This document shows positions 33,612 to 46,540 of a stretch of 64,000 nt of DNA, one piece after another. How positions within the stretch are numbered: the stretch's first letter is position 1; the number at the start of each line of letters is the position of its first letter. A model generated the notes under the pieces. The model was not told the DNA's origin. It was given only the letters and a program-made list of their open reading frames with translations, and ran no database searches. Both the position numbers and the translations under genes were made by a program. Source of the stretch: Membranipora membranacea (taxonomy: Eukaryota; Bryozoa; Gymnolaemata; Cheilostomatida; Membraniporidae); the NCBI GenBank assembly GCA_914767715.1, contig OU612073.1, positions 9,486,001 to 9,550,000 of the forward strand. Reading direction: 5' to 3'.

Positions 33612-35760
33612 TTTATTTATCCAGTGTGAAAATTTTCTCCCATTGGTCTAATCTCGGATGGGCATGGTGCCTGGAGTTCACCTGTGGTGCTTGTGCTAAA
33701 GAAGGATCAGAGTACGAGGTTTTGTGTTGACTACAGGAAACTGAATGATCTCTCACAAAAGGATGCTTATCCACTACCTCGCATTGATGACAGTCTCTAT
33801 GCACTTGGTTGTAGTAAGCTTTTCAGCACTCTGGATCTCACTAGTGGGTACTGGCAAGTGGAGCTGAATGATGCCAAGGAGAAAACAGCTTTTGCTACTC
33901 ATACTGGGTTATGGCAGTGGAATGTACTGCCATTTGGACTGACTTCAGCCCAATCCGCGTTCTAGCGACTGATGGAGACAATGTTGAGAGGATTGCACTG
34001 GCGTACTCTGTTGATTTATCTGGATGACATCATTGTCTTTTCCAAGTACCTGGATTCTCATCTGGAGAGACTAGGAGAGGTGTTCACTCTTCTGGAAACT
34101 GCAGGACTGAAGCTCAAACCTGAAAAATGTGAGCTGTTTGCAAAACGAGTGAACTACCTGGGTCATGTTGTCAGTGAGCATGGCTTTTCTCTTATGATCT
34201 GTTCTAGGGTTATTTATTTATCCAGTGTGAAATTTTTCTCCCATTGGTCTAATCTCGGAGGGGCATGGTGCCTGGAGTTCACCTGTGGTGCTTGTGCTAA
34301 AGAAGGATCAGAGTTGGAGGTTTTGTGTTGACTACAGAATACTGAATGATGTCTCACAAAAGGATGTTTATCCACTACCTCGCATTGATGACAGTCTGGC
34401 TGTGGCGCTATACTCTCACAGGAGCAAATGGGAGCCGAGCGAGTGATAGCATATTATTCAAAGATGCACTCTCCAGAAGAAGTTAACTACTGTGTGACTA
34501 GACAGGAACTGCTAGCGATTGTGAAGGCTCTGAAACATCTCAGACCACATCTGTATGGCAGACGCATGATGGTTCGCACAGATCATGCGTCACTGACATG
34601 GCTAATCAGGACTCCTCAACCAACTAATCAGCTAGCTAGGTGGCTGGAGTTGCTGTCCGGTTCGACTTTGAGCTGATTCACTGCAAAGGACTGAAACATA
34701 ACAATGCAGATGGACTCAGCAGACAGGAGTGCAAGGACTGCAAGCAGTGTTCCAGAATGTTCAGAATGGAGGAGCGGTCAGATGAGCAGCTCATACAGCA
34801 AACTTCAGTCTCAAGCTTGGCAGACATGCAGAAATGTGATGATGAGGTTGGACCAGTGTACAGACATGTGGTGTCACAGGAGCCAATTGACATCAGCTTA
34901 CATAATGCACAGACAAAGAAACTGCTGGAGTTGAAGGACAAACTCAGTGTATCAACAGACGAGGTTCTAGTACTGAATCTGGAATCAAATCAAGGAGTGA
35001 AGCAGTGTAAAGTGTGTCCAACAGAACTCAGGAGAAAGCAGGTGGATGCCACACACAAACTTGCCAATCTTGGTTTCAACAAAACCCTGGAGAGGCTGCG
35101 CTTGGAGTGGTACTGGCCTGGCATGAGTGGTGACGAGGGCAGACATGTGAATCGCTGCATTCCATGTCAGCAATCTAAGCCAGCTCGACACAAGAACTCT
35201 AGCAAAGCCAACCACTTATGGGCTGGGTGACCTTGGCAGACTGTGGCTGTTGATTTGTCTGGACCCTTTCCGGAGACAGAGCGTGGTACACTCAGATCTT
35301 GGTTATAGCAGACCACTTCACTTGCTGGTATAATGCTATCCCTATTCCAGACAGATCAGCGTAGACAATAGCGCAGGTGTTGGATGAGCAGGTGTTCAGT
35401 TACTATGGTATACCGGAAACCCTGCGCAGTGATCAGGGACCGCAGTTTGTATCTGACATCCTGCAGGAGTGCTGCAAGCTGTGGGGGTGTGATAAGACAC
35501 AGAGCTCACCAGGGCAACTCAGTGGTGGAAAGACTCAACAGAACGATGGGTGGATCCATCAGAGCACTGCTGGCTGGACTTGATCATCATGAATGGGACT
35601 TGCTAGTACACTATGTGATGCATGCTATCAGGACGTCACCCCACAGGATCACACAGGAGACCCCTAACTTCATGATGTTTTGACGTGAGCTCAGACTCCC
35701 AGACAGCCTCCTGGTTATGTTGCAGAGCTCGGGTTTTACACTCAAGCTTTCAAGGTAGAT
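33612..35760 (+). mobile_element. Ty3/gypsy polyprotein fragment R3, chimeric (dead)
   Basis: The 5' part keeps the best reverse transcriptase in the window, with 'VDYRKLND', 'FSTLDLTSGYWQVEL', 'LPFGL' and the catalytic 'YLDD' (about 34015). At 34181-34183 it jumps back to the left flank, so the left flank and early reverse transcriptase appear twice. The second half has a deletion (about 34398) joining the early reverse transcriptase to the RNase H region. Integrase HHCC and core follow (about 35060-35680), with TGA at 35228-35230. No LTRs. It cannot be functional. Confidence 0.88.
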
Positions 35761-36738
35761 ATAGAGTTATCCTCTCTGTATCAAAGAGAGCACAATTCTT
35801 CTAAAAGTGAATATATTACCAAAACAAGATAGTGTTAGACCAATTTATATCCGTATTGCTACGCTATCAATAAAACCCCACACCAGTTGGTTGATCTCTT
35901 TGTGTAAACTGATGCTGCTGCCTCAATGGTTTTGTGTGAAACTATAATTAAGTTACTAATATCTGCTGTTTTACTGCACTTTTTGTCACATAGGAAGATT
36001 ACATTAGATGCAGGACTGGTGGTGTAATGCGCAGACTGTCAAGATGTCACTTCATACAAAACAAGGATGGAGTGACAATGAGGGGAGTCACACCCCCCAT
36101 TTGTACTGAATGGGGATTCCCCTTCTAGCACACAGAACAACAAGAGCTGAGATCTCACCATCGGACAAAAAGACTTGTATGTTATTGAGAGCACAAGGAT
36201 GAACTTAAACGTTTCATCAATGACTAGACTTGAGTTCAATCTTTTTATATTAAATTATTGGATGAAAAAGATAATATGTAGAGATGGAAGTTATTCATAA
36301 TAAGTACTAATTGAAAAACGAAAACCTGTTAAATTTCTAGTCATAAAGTGGGCAAATTTCAGTTTTTTTTCATAGGTTTCATGAAATAAATACATATTCA
36401 AAAATAAATAAAATACAGAGCAGCTGTATATATTAATACAGTGAGTAACTCAAATATGATTAGTCAGGAGTTAAAATATTTTCGCATCTGCTACTGCGTC
36501 TTGTTAAGATGGCAGAAAAGAATTTGTTTAAATGAACTCTTAGAACAGAATACCATGTCACAGCGCTGGATATGTAGCCGATAACATAAATGTGATTATT
36601 AACTGTGGTGCTTTATCACTATTTTTAATAGGAGATATGGATCAAAGCCCGCATGTGTAGGTAAATATCCTGATAACATTTCAGAAAAAGTTTTGAATCT
36701 GTCATAGACACATAATCTCAACTGCTAGGTGGCCAAGT

Positions 36739-37784
36739 CTACTGACTAGAGCTGGTTGAAACAGAATTATTGACAACGAGAGGGAGGACCAGACTTCTAT
36801 CTGTTGTATCTCTGTATTCTGGTACCTGGTCAGCACTTGATGGTTCATCTCTTCTCATCCTGTTTACTGCTCTTTTAAACATTGTGTTTATATCGGTTTT
36901 ACCATCTGCTGTTCTGACTTGGTCAGCAAGGGCACCTGTAAATGCACCACGTATAGCCAGTCCGCCTGTCACTGTGGCCAATAAAAGCACTGTGTGTGGT
37001 CTGCGTAGCACAATGTGTTTGTTATCGCTTGAGTCTGTGACATGACTAGTAGTAGCTGGATCTGATTCATAATCATCTGGCTGCACAATTCCATGTGTGG
37101 TAAACATCTGACACGCTTGAACTACCATAACCTGCAACAGCAATATTATACAGAATAATATGACGGGATATATTTGATAAGACAGAATAAAAATGTTAGG
37201 TATTGTCATTATTCTGGAATGAATGCATGAAGCCGAGGAGTTATCAGTCCTTTATACAGGAGGGTTTAACTCAGCAATCAATTGAGTAACTTCTCTGATT
37301 TGAGATTCACATGTTCATCCAGAGTTGACGTTACTATTTTCTCTGTTTGCCAACACTCACCAATGGAAGCTGTTTGGGTAAAGTGTATTCGAGCTGGAAC
37401 AGGAGATCATTGATTGGTATCTCAGAGCCTTCACTTCCTCTCAGTGCTCCTCTGTAACCATGAGTCATCACAGCCACAATCAGCAGAGAGCAGTTACTAA
37501 CAATTCCTGTCAGAGAGCTGTCTATCATGCTGCCGAGCCCTGAGTGTTAGACCACTCTAACTTGATGACATCACATCCTGCTGTCTCCAATGCGTTCTTG
37601 AAGTTGTCTGCCTCTTCCTCTGCTCCTGGACGCTCATCTGAGCTGTAGAGAATTAGCCCATACCTCTTGACTTTAGTTTGATTTTGTGGGAGAATGTATC
37701 TCGAGCTGTAGGAAGACAACTCTTCAATCTGGCCGACAGTAAGGGGTTCCTGTTCCTCTATCTGTTGTACCTTCTGATCTCGAA
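36739..37784 (-). pseudogene. Ankyrin-caspase copy D, ankyrin exon lost and p20 frameshifted
   Basis: Exon 3 (36739-37131) and exon 2 (37361-37784) are type II. Exon 2 is 424 bp, one less than in B and F, because of a lost base near 37542 (GAGCCCTGAGTG versus GAGCTCTGAGGTG). At the 5' side intron 1 is cut: at about 38280 it is joined to the HSD 3' end, so exon 1 is gone. The 'VMTHGYRG' and 'VMVVQACQMF' motifs remain. The cryptic-exon frame (about 37860-38085) is still open. Confidence 0.88.
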
Positions 37785-38279
37785 CTACAAAGTGAAGTAG
37801 TAAAAGTTTAGCTTCAGTTTATCAAACTATCAATCGCATTCAAATTTGCTCTCACACTTAACTTCTTGTGTCGCTTCCTAGTTTATAAGCTTCAAAATTA
37901 TCTAGCCAGCCTATCTTGTCAAGCTTAGTTGGGTGGTTGTGGGCACAGACCGCACAAAACTGCACAAGTGAACAGTTTATCTCCAATGATACTTCTTCGT
38001 TGTCCTTATTATTACACAAAAAACGGCAAAAAACTGACTCGACTACTTTCCCTTCAATGTTGTAATATTGGCTATCCGGTCCCGCAGCAACAAAAATGTT
38101 ACGTGTTACCCCATGAAGTATATATTTTGTTTGTATGTAAATAATATGATGAAAAATTCACCAGTAGAATGTGTTTAATCAATTTATTGATGGAATTTAG
38201 CACCGAAGCCTGAGAGTTGATTCTTTTGTCAGGTATCAGGGGCATAAAAATAAAGTAAATGGCGTTGTTCATGTGATTA

Positions 38280-38345
38280 GTCTAGCTCTGATGCTAATGT
38301 ATAGAATGATAAAGGAAATGGGAAAAGAATCAATGATCTCTGCAG
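38280..38345 (+). pseudogene. Fragment of HSD exon 4 (about 50 bp)
   Basis: TCTAGCTCTGATGCTAATGT followed by AGAATGATAAAGGAAATGGG matches the last codons of HSD exon 4 (about 6453-6520), with indels. It starts abruptly after caspase intron 1 sequence, marking a deletion or recombination joint. Confidence 0.85.
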
Positions 38346-39630
38346 CTCTAATCATTGACACTTACTCTGTCACTCTGTTATTAGTTCTAGTATATAAACT
38401 CTGCTTTTTACTTCGTTTTTTTCTTTGTTATTGATCAGAGAGTAGCTGCTCAATGTGAAACAACTCCAAAAACTATGAAAACTTTGGTATGTAGCACATA
38501 TAGAGATGATATAAGGTAGTTTATTATTTTCAGGAAGTTTACCAGTCAAACGACACCACAAGACAAAGATGTAAGATAGTGCTGTCTCAGAATGTAACAA
38601 AGCACAAAAGGGTGGGTCACCACCGCATTAGTTAAAGCAAAAAGCAATCAGTATAAACAAATGACGACTCGTCAGTCTGAGCAAGGAAGTCAGTGATAAA
38701 ATAATATTGATATTGATATAAAAGATAAGATAAGATAATATTTATTTTAAAACCCTTTACAGAACAATTTCAAGAAATCGTTGTAATGGAATAGTTTGTA
38801 GGAAAAATCCTAGGAGAGGTCTTGGTGATTGATCTTTACAGCACACCGCTGAACCCGCTCTAGCTTATTTCTACCATTGTTAGTAATGAGATAAGTGTAA
38901 ACGATACCAAAAAACAAAGATGTAAAATTGCGCTGTCACAGCATGTAAGAAAGAATAAAAGTTGGGTCACCACCACATTAGCCAAAGCAATAAGCAGTCA
39001 GCCAGTCTGAGTAAGGAATTCAACCCAGAGTCAGTGATAAAATAATAAAACATGATATGGTTAGAAGGCATATAACAATGTTTAGCTCTGTTACATCTTT
39101 GAGGCAAAATACTTTTTACCAGAGACATAAGTTCACCGCAGAAACATAAAGCTGTACAACTGTGTTCTGTGTAGGCCTAATCATAGGCTTAAATATGATC
39201 GTCACACAATCACCATGTTTCCATGTGAATTTTGATGGCGGCCTAGATTGAGCTGAGTTGTCACCTGTTGGCTCGCCCTCGAAATATGCGTCCATCCCCA
39301 TGAATAGAGCTAAGAAAGAAAGCATAACAAATCTGCCGCTTCTCGTCCTTGCACATGGGCCTCTCATATTGATATCAAAGACGCTAACTGCTAAGAAACG
39401 CCAGCCGGCTATACACAGTACGGTGCGAACTGATCCTTACGGCTCAGACGGAACCGTCAGGTGTTTTGATTGCTCAAAGAGCCCTGAAATTAGCATCAGG
39501 TCAATCCATGGAACTGCAGTGTATATAAAGGTTATGTGACATTTAGCAAAGACACAATCAAGAAATTGCTGCTAGCACTACTCTGTCACTAGTATTCTCA
39601 TTCTTCCTACAAAGTTATTGAGCCTGTCCG
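38346..39630. repeat. Second copy of the HSD-caspase spacer
   Basis: It matches 6519-8090, with a deletion near 38810 that removes most of the LINE fragment. The SINE-like repeat is at about 39190-39540. At about 39630 it switches, within GAGCCTGTCC, to sequence like 51710 onward instead of entering caspase exon 3. This is another recombination joint. Confidence 0.7.
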
Positions 39631-39924
39631 TGTGATTGTGTTGTGAGCGGTCTTGGCTATGTCGAGAACGGTCCTTGCGTCTGTTCTAAATAAATCCAGG
39701 ATGGTGTCAAACTACACATTCAATGTAAGCTTTCGAGATACTGCTGTCCGCCATCCTTCAAGAAATCTTGTTTGTTAGGGAGGGGACAAAATTCCAACAA
39801 ATCTTCAGTCTTAGAAATAATCAAAAAGTATACAATGAATTGAATTGAGAGTTATCTTCCTACTATCAATGGGAGCATAACTCCTTTTCAAATAGATATT
39901 CAAATAAAATTAATAACAAGGACT

Positions 39925-40130
39925 CAGTCTACATTGTTCTCCCTTTGTTAATCATAAGAGGTGAAGATTCAAGTATATCACTAGCCTGTGTGCTATATTC
40001 TCGTAGTTTGATTTGAGAGAGTATAATCATCATCATGATTTGATGGACACCAGAAAGGTACTCAAACTGGTGGTGTACTTCTCAGCCTGTTGTGGTACAA
40101 CCTGGTTTGTATGGCTGAAAAGATAAGAAT
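39925..40130 (-). pseudogene. Relic of gene X first visible exon
   Basis: Segments such as AGGTGAAGATTCAAGTATAT, TGGTGGTGTACTTCTCAG and ATTCTCGTAGTTTGATTTGA match 17840-18033, with indels that destroy the frame. The next block is HSD exon 3, so gene X once lay just upstream of this HSD copy. Confidence 0.7.
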
Positions 40131-40368
40131 AACAACCCAGCCTTCGAGATTAAAATGGCTCAAACTGAGTTAAGTTGACATATTTACTTGAATTTATCGT
40201 ATATTTGGAGATATAAAAAACCTGCCATCCGATCATGACATACCGGTGAAATGTGAACATCAGAATGGTTCTGTTAGATATAACCGAAGTGCCAGCCCTT
40301 TTTGGAAGGGACTTTAAATTCATATCAATTTATCACACAATTTTGCAATATAATTTTTATGCCTGTAG

Positions 40369-41063
40369 TCGGCAGCGATACATTGATATGATCAACATCA
40401 ACTGTACTGCAATGACAGAGATATGCACAATAGCGATGCCGCAGATGGTCAGTAAAAATAGAGGAGTGGTCATCAATCTTCCATAGCAGTAACTGGTGCT
40501 GCCGGGACAACTACTTACACTGCTACAGAGGATTTTGTGTCCGGTGTGTCTCAAGCATTGGAACGCACTTACTGCGGCAAGGGGTCAGGTGGGTACCTCT
40601 TCAATCGATCACTCTAAATGTTACACAAAAACCGTTAGCTTGAGATCTCTAAGGAAGGGACTCAGGACAACGACCCATATTCTAAATGACTTTACTGCTG
40701 CATACCTTGTGGACTCTCATATCTATGAACCTTCTTTTCTCAAAGAAGGTCTTGATTGGCTCTCTTAAATCATAATTTTCTTTGTTTGCAGGTATTTTTA
40801 TCCACCTTCTTGAGCCGGGAATGACCGATACACCGATGCTAGCCAAAACTGTAAAGGAAGGAAATGACGAACGGCTGACTAAGGCGGTGAAGAGGCTTGC
40901 AGTATCTGTAGATCATTATGTTCCAACTTCTCTGAATACAGTAGGATGGAGTACGGATGCTGTGAACAGATGTTTGAATCACCGGCTATTTGTCTTAATG
41001 ACAAAGCTGAGATCTCAGTCTAGCTCTGATGCTATGATGTATAGAATGATAAAGGAAATGTGA
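40369..41063 (+). pseudogene. HSD copy 2 (exons 3-4 only, inactive)
   Basis: Exon 3 (40369-40588) has a 4-bp deletion at about 40474 (CATCAATCTTCC versus CATCAACATATCTTCC), giving a frameshift. The catalytic YSATK has become YTATE, so the active-site Lys is lost. Exon 4 (40792-41063) ends early at a TGA replacing TGG. Exons 1 and 2 are absent. Confidence 0.9.
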
Positions 41064-41742
41064 CTTAGAGAAAAGAATCAATGATCTCTGCAGTTCTAAT
41101 CCTTGAGGCATACCCTGTCACTTAGTTATTATTATTATTCAATTCATCATAAGTACAATTACTATAGTAATGAAATTTAAATGTAGTAATAAACAGCACA
41201 ACTTCTAAGAGTGTATAATGTAGTTATCTGATATAAAATGTCTACAGACTGGTATAACCCAGCGAAAAGAATGAGAGTGTAGTTCTCAACAACCAGCAGG
41301 GAAATAACTGTCATGACCGCGAAAGGTTCCAACCTCAGAATTAGTGCAGTCTTTAAGGACTGAGCGTAACACTTTGGAATTTTGAGGTTTGGAGGCTGAA
41401 TGTCGTCTGGTCAGGAGAAGACAACTAGCGGGTCCATGATTAACATTCAGGGGCTACAGGCCTCATTAGGTTTTAGATCGGGTTTTTGTGTTCAATGACT
41501 GTTAGCATACCAGTAAAGTAATTTCTTGACCGGGGCTTACAATAGATCTACGAAGGCATCTTCCTGTCACTGCATTGTGTAAAACACTGAGATTAGTGAG
41601 ATAAATATCACATAAGTTGCAGTCTGACAAAACTCAAACATCAAAACTAGAATTATTCATTACGGTGACAAAGTTTAATGATCGGTTGATTCATTGCTTG
41701 TGACTGCCATCAAACAAATTATTTTAGAGAAGGTCAAAAACA
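41064..41742. other. Spacer between HSD copy 2 and caspase copy E
   Basis: No gene seen. It is almost identical to 52932-53609, so the HSD2-E and HSD3-G blocks are a recent duplicate pair. It differs from the spacer beside copies A and H. Confidence 0.7.
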
Positions 41743-44476
41743 TCACTCAAGAGTGTGCAGTGGAAGTATAAGTTGTTTTTCTGCAGTAGTTCTTAGTTCA
41801 GGGCGTTGGACAACTTTTTTACAATCCTCAATTTTCTTCACCTTCCCCACAGCTCTATAAAACATCTGGCTGATATCCATCTTCCCGTCAGCAGACCTGA
41901 ACTCATCAGCCATGGCTCCAGTGAAAGCTCCTCTTAAAGCCTTTCCTCCTCTTACTGTAGCTAACAACAGCACTGTGAGTGGTCTGAGTAGCGTAATGTG
42001 CTGATCTACATGAGGATCGCTGACTTGAACTGGAGCTGGATCAGAACTAGTACTACTCTGTTCTCCTGGTGAGGCCACCTGACAGGCCTGGATGAGCATA
42101 ATCTACAGAATAAAACTAAGTTGGACACTGAAAGTTAAATGTATGCTGCAGTTTGCATGCCTTAATGATAATAATAGATAATGATAGTAGATAAAAGTAG
42201 ATGACCCCCTAGTGAACTTATTACAATAAATAAAGATCAGGATAAATCCTAGCACAATACCTACACTACACCTACACAAGCATAACCCAACGCCCCTCCA
42301 TGCCTTCTACTCCACTAACTTACAGGCACCTCGCTTATCGCCCACTAATTCATCAAGTTCCAACTTTTACAAACCTCACAACAATTTAATATAAGAAACA
42401 AGCGACATAAAGATGTGAAAATATCATCAAAAAGGTTGGAGTTTTTATGCTACTTTTTGTATCTTACCATTGGTATGAAAGGCTGGAGTAACTGATTGAG
42501 CTGGTGGAGGATGTCATTCACTGGTTTCTCTTTTCCTCCAGTTCCGATCACCGATCCTCTGCTGCCGTGTGCCATCAGACACACAATCAGTACTGAGCAG
42601 CCCAGAGAGATCCGACTCATCGTGCTCTCGATGATATTGTGGAGCTCTTTAGTGTCATACCACTCCATCCTGATGACATCACATCCTGCCCGCTCTAGAG
42701 AGAGTTTGAGGTTATCTGCTTCATCATCAGCTCCTGGTCTGTTCTCAGGACTGAAGAGTATCAGTCCGTATCTCTTACATTTCTCCTGCCTGTATGGGAT
42801 GATATATTGTGAGCTGTGTGGAGACAACTCCTGTATCTGTGTGACTGTGAGGACTTCCTTTTCTACGATATTCTGTATCTGTCTTTCCTTTTCTGAAAAT
42901 AAATGGAATACGATACTCATTACATCTCAAGTATTCTTTCTTATAATCAGTAGATATGGATAGGCGTCATCGAAAGATGTTATATATACCCTCAAATCAA
43001 AATGTTTACCTATATAGGTAGAAGAGTACTAGAATTTGACTGTATGCAATGGAATTTTTTACAATAGTTTGCTTTACACTAAGTTTAAGTTAACAGCAAT
43101 TCGTAGTGGGACATTATGACATAAATATTAGCTTTGGGGGAGGGGGGGTTTGTCTGCCCAAACAGCATTATTGTCACAGATATTAAACCACCGCCCACCT
43201 ACCAGATATGAAACCACCGATATGAACAGTGGGTGTTAATTTTGCTTTCCTAGAAGCTTTAAAACCTTTTATTGGTTGTTATACTATGACATCATCTGCA
43301 TTGGGTAAAGGGATACAATGAGAAACAAGTGTCTTTATTTTAGTTATCTGATTAACAGTAGTGGATATTTTTTATGATACCCTCTGTAATCGTAGTTTTT
43401 AATTTTCTGCCAGGAAAGCATGATGATTTAGCGTTTTCATCGACACTTCTAATTTTCTAATTCGGATTCACGGCAAATAAGCAAATAAGCTTCTTGACCA
43501 ATTGTTAGAAAACTCCAAATAACCAAATAGCCAAAATCATGACATTTTATATTGAATCACTGTTTTTTTCTTAAACTGGCAATTAAGTAGGGGATTATAT
43601 ACCTGATTCGTCAGTCTTTTGTCGAGCTATATCAATAAGAGCCTTAGTTTAGTATTCCTGTAGAAGCTCTACTGCTGCCTGTTTATTATACCTTGCTGCC
43701 TTCTGCACAGGTGTGTCTCCAAACTCATCGGTTGTTCTTAGTAAGTGGATAAGCTGAGCAGCACTGACGGAGTTAGCGATAATCCTGATATGTTGTGTAT
43801 AACCCCCCAATGCTGACCAATGTAAAGGTGTAAGTCCCTTATATCCAGGTATCTGTAAAAGTTTATACTTTGTCTCCTCTGAGGTGATTAGTCTCACCAT
43901 CACCTCTAATATTTCAGTCTTACCTCTCGTGCATACATTGTGTACTGCTGTCATCATGTTATAATCCTGTGCGCTGAGTAAGACGTAACGCTCCTCCTCA
44001 CTGACAGACTCTAATATCATCTCTACTCTCTCTACTCTCTCTGTATCATACCAACATGTTATATAGTGAAGTATTGTGTCACCATCACTGTCCTTCATCA
44101 GTAGTAACTAAAGTCTCTCATCACTGCTGATAGACTGTAGTATTATTCTGTATGACTCAAGGTATCTGTATGCAATTACCCGCAAACCATCAAATCCACC
44201 TGCTTGTTCCTGTATGAAACGTAGTCTTTCCTCAGGATTCACAGATTGTAGTATGAGTTTGACAAGCTCAGTGTTATTATTATATGCTGCTGCTTGTAAT
44301 ACTCTTCTAATATCCTGAGCCAGTAACTGAGATAACTCTGATACTAATCTGGTAACATCAGTCTGATTGTAGTTTAGTTCTTGTATCAGATGATCCTCCA
44401 GTTGTCTCAGATCACACACCAGTCCACCCTCACTATCTAATGTTATAGAATACATAATCTGTCCACCAGCTACCAT
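41743..44476 (-). pseudogene. Ankyrin-caspase copy E, two nonsense codons in exon 1 (type I)
   Basis: Exons are 43603-44476, 42468-42892 and 41743-42102. Exon 2 ('CLMAHGSRG') and exon 3 ('MLIQACQVASPG') are fully open. Exon 1 has TAG at 44108-44110 (CAG in other copies) and TAA at about 43649 (CAG in other copies). The C-terminal tail ('LRTTAEKQLILPLHTLE') differs from that of A and H but matches G. The promoter and first 120 codons are of the S type seen in B and C, and the protease is type I. Confidence 0.9.
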
Positions 44477-44502
44477 AATTGTGCTAAAAATCAGTGCAGA
44501 TC

Positions 44503-44511
44503 TTATTTATA
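44503..44511 (-). promoter_or_regulatory. TATA-like box before caspase copy E
   Basis: TATAAATAA, same spacing as copies B and C. Confidence 0.45.
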
Positions 44512-44993
44512 GGACTCAACCTACTTACTGCTTCTATGATCAAACTCACTAACTGGATTTCCCCACTAGGTTTATGACTGTATGGGAAATCCAAACAAAC
44601 ATCTGAAATGTGAAAGTATAGGACATGTATTAGACTCACAATTTCGGATGGCTATTGAGGGTATAAATATAATGCAATACATATCACACATGAATGATCA
44701 CAGATATACAATCAAGTACTATCACAGTTTGCTTATTAATGTTGACAAGAGATATGGGTATTAATATTGATGACGAGTAAACTTACAAATCAACAGTAAT
44801 CATCCTGATATATAAAAACATAATCAGTAATATATCCCCGTCTTACTGCACGTAATGTTTTATTGTTTGAAAAGTAGAATAAATGACAGAAATAATTGTC
44901 TGCTAAAAATCAATAATCACATTAGAGTATGTGTAATACTAATGATAAGATAAGGCTTTTCTCTTATGATCTGTTCTAGGGTTATTTATTTAT

Positions 44994-46540
44994 CCAGTGT
45001 GAAATTTTTCTCCCATTGGTCTAATCTCGGAGGGGCATGGTGCCTGGAGTTCACCTGTGGTGCTTGTGCTAAAGAAGGATCAGAGTTGGAGGTTTTGTGT
45101 TGACTACAGAATACTGAATGATGTCTCACAAAAGGATGTTTATCCACTACCTCGCATTGATGACAGTCTGGCTGTGGCGCTATACTCTCACAGGAGCAAA
45201 TGGGAGCCGAGCGAGTGATAGCATATTATTCAAAGATGCACTCTCCAGAAGAAGTTAACTACTGTGTGACTAGACAGGAACTGCTAGCGATTGTGAAGGC
45301 TCTGAAACATCTCAGACCACATCTGTATGGCAGACGCATGATGGTTCGCACAGATCATGCGTCACTGACATGGCTAATCAGGACTCCTCAACCAACTAAT
45401 CAGCTAGCTAGGTGGCTGGAGTTGCTGTCCGGTTCGACTTTGAGCTGATTCACTGCAAAGGACTGAAACATAACAATGCAGATGGACTCAGCAGACAGGA
45501 GTGCAAGGACTGCAAGTAGTGTTTCAGAATGTTCAGAATGGAGGAGCGGTCAGATGAGCAGCTCATACAGCAAACTTCAGTCTCAAGCTTGGCAGACATG
45601 CAGAAATGTGATGATGAGGTTGGACCAGTGTACAGACATGTGGTGTCACAGGAGCCTATTGACATCAGCTTACATAGTGCACAGACAAAGAAACTGCTGG
45701 AGTTGAAGGACAAACTCAGTGTATCAAGAGACGGCGTTCTAGTACTGAGTCTGGAATCAAATCAAGGAGTGAAGCAGTGTAAAGTGTGTCCAACAGAACT
45801 CAGGAGAAAGCAGGTGGATGCCACACACAGACTTGCCCATCTTGGTTTCAACAAAACCCTGGAGAGGCTTCGCTTGGAGTGGTACTGGCCTGGCATGAGT
45901 GGTGACGTGCGCAGATATGTGAATCGCTGCTTTCGATGTCAGCAATCTAAGCCAGCTCGACACAAGAACTCTAGCAAAGACAACCACTTATAGGCTGGGT
46001 GACCTTGGCAGACTGAGCTGTGGATTTGTGTGGACCCTTTCCGGAGACAGAGCGTGGTAACACTCAGATCTTGGTTATAGCAGACCACTTCACTCGCTGG
46101 TATGATGCTATCCCTATTCCAGCCGGATCAGCGAAGACAGTAGCGCAGGTGTTGGACGAGCAGGTGTTCAGTTACTACGGTATACCGGAAACCCTGCACA
46201 GTGATCAGGGACCGCAGTATATATCTGACACCTCTCAGGAGTGCTGCAAGCTGTGGGGGTGAAATAAGACACAGAGCTCACTGTACAATCCACCGGGCAA
46301 CTCAGTGGTGGAAAGACTCAACAGAACGATGGGTGGATCCATCAGAGCACTGCTGGCTGGACTTGATCAACGTGAATGGGACTTGCTAGTACATCATGTG
46401 ATGCGTGCTATCAGGGCGTCACCCCACAGGATCACACAGGAGACGCCTAACTTCATGATGTTCGGACGTGAGCACAGACTCCCAGACAGCCTCCTGGTTA
46501 TGTTGCAGAGCCCGTGTTTCACACTCAAGCTTTCAAGGTA
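44994..46540 (+). mobile_element. Ty3/gypsy polyprotein fragment R4 (dead)
   Basis: It has the same left flank and start as the second half of R3 and the same deletion (about 45170) joining early reverse transcriptase to RNase H. RNase H, integrase HHCC (about 45820-45960) and integrase core follow. Near 46280-46300 it keeps bases that R1-R3 have lost, so the sequence around the catalytic Glu ('NSVVERLNRTMG') is in frame. A TAG at 45991-45993 and TGA at 46000-46002 are present. No LTRs. Confidence 0.88.

Noticed and set aside
42496-42963. Long plus-strand open frame (155 codons), also at 54362-54829
   Set aside because: It is the antisense of caspase exon 2 (p20), whose minus-strand frame has the catalytic motif, splice sites and paralogue support.
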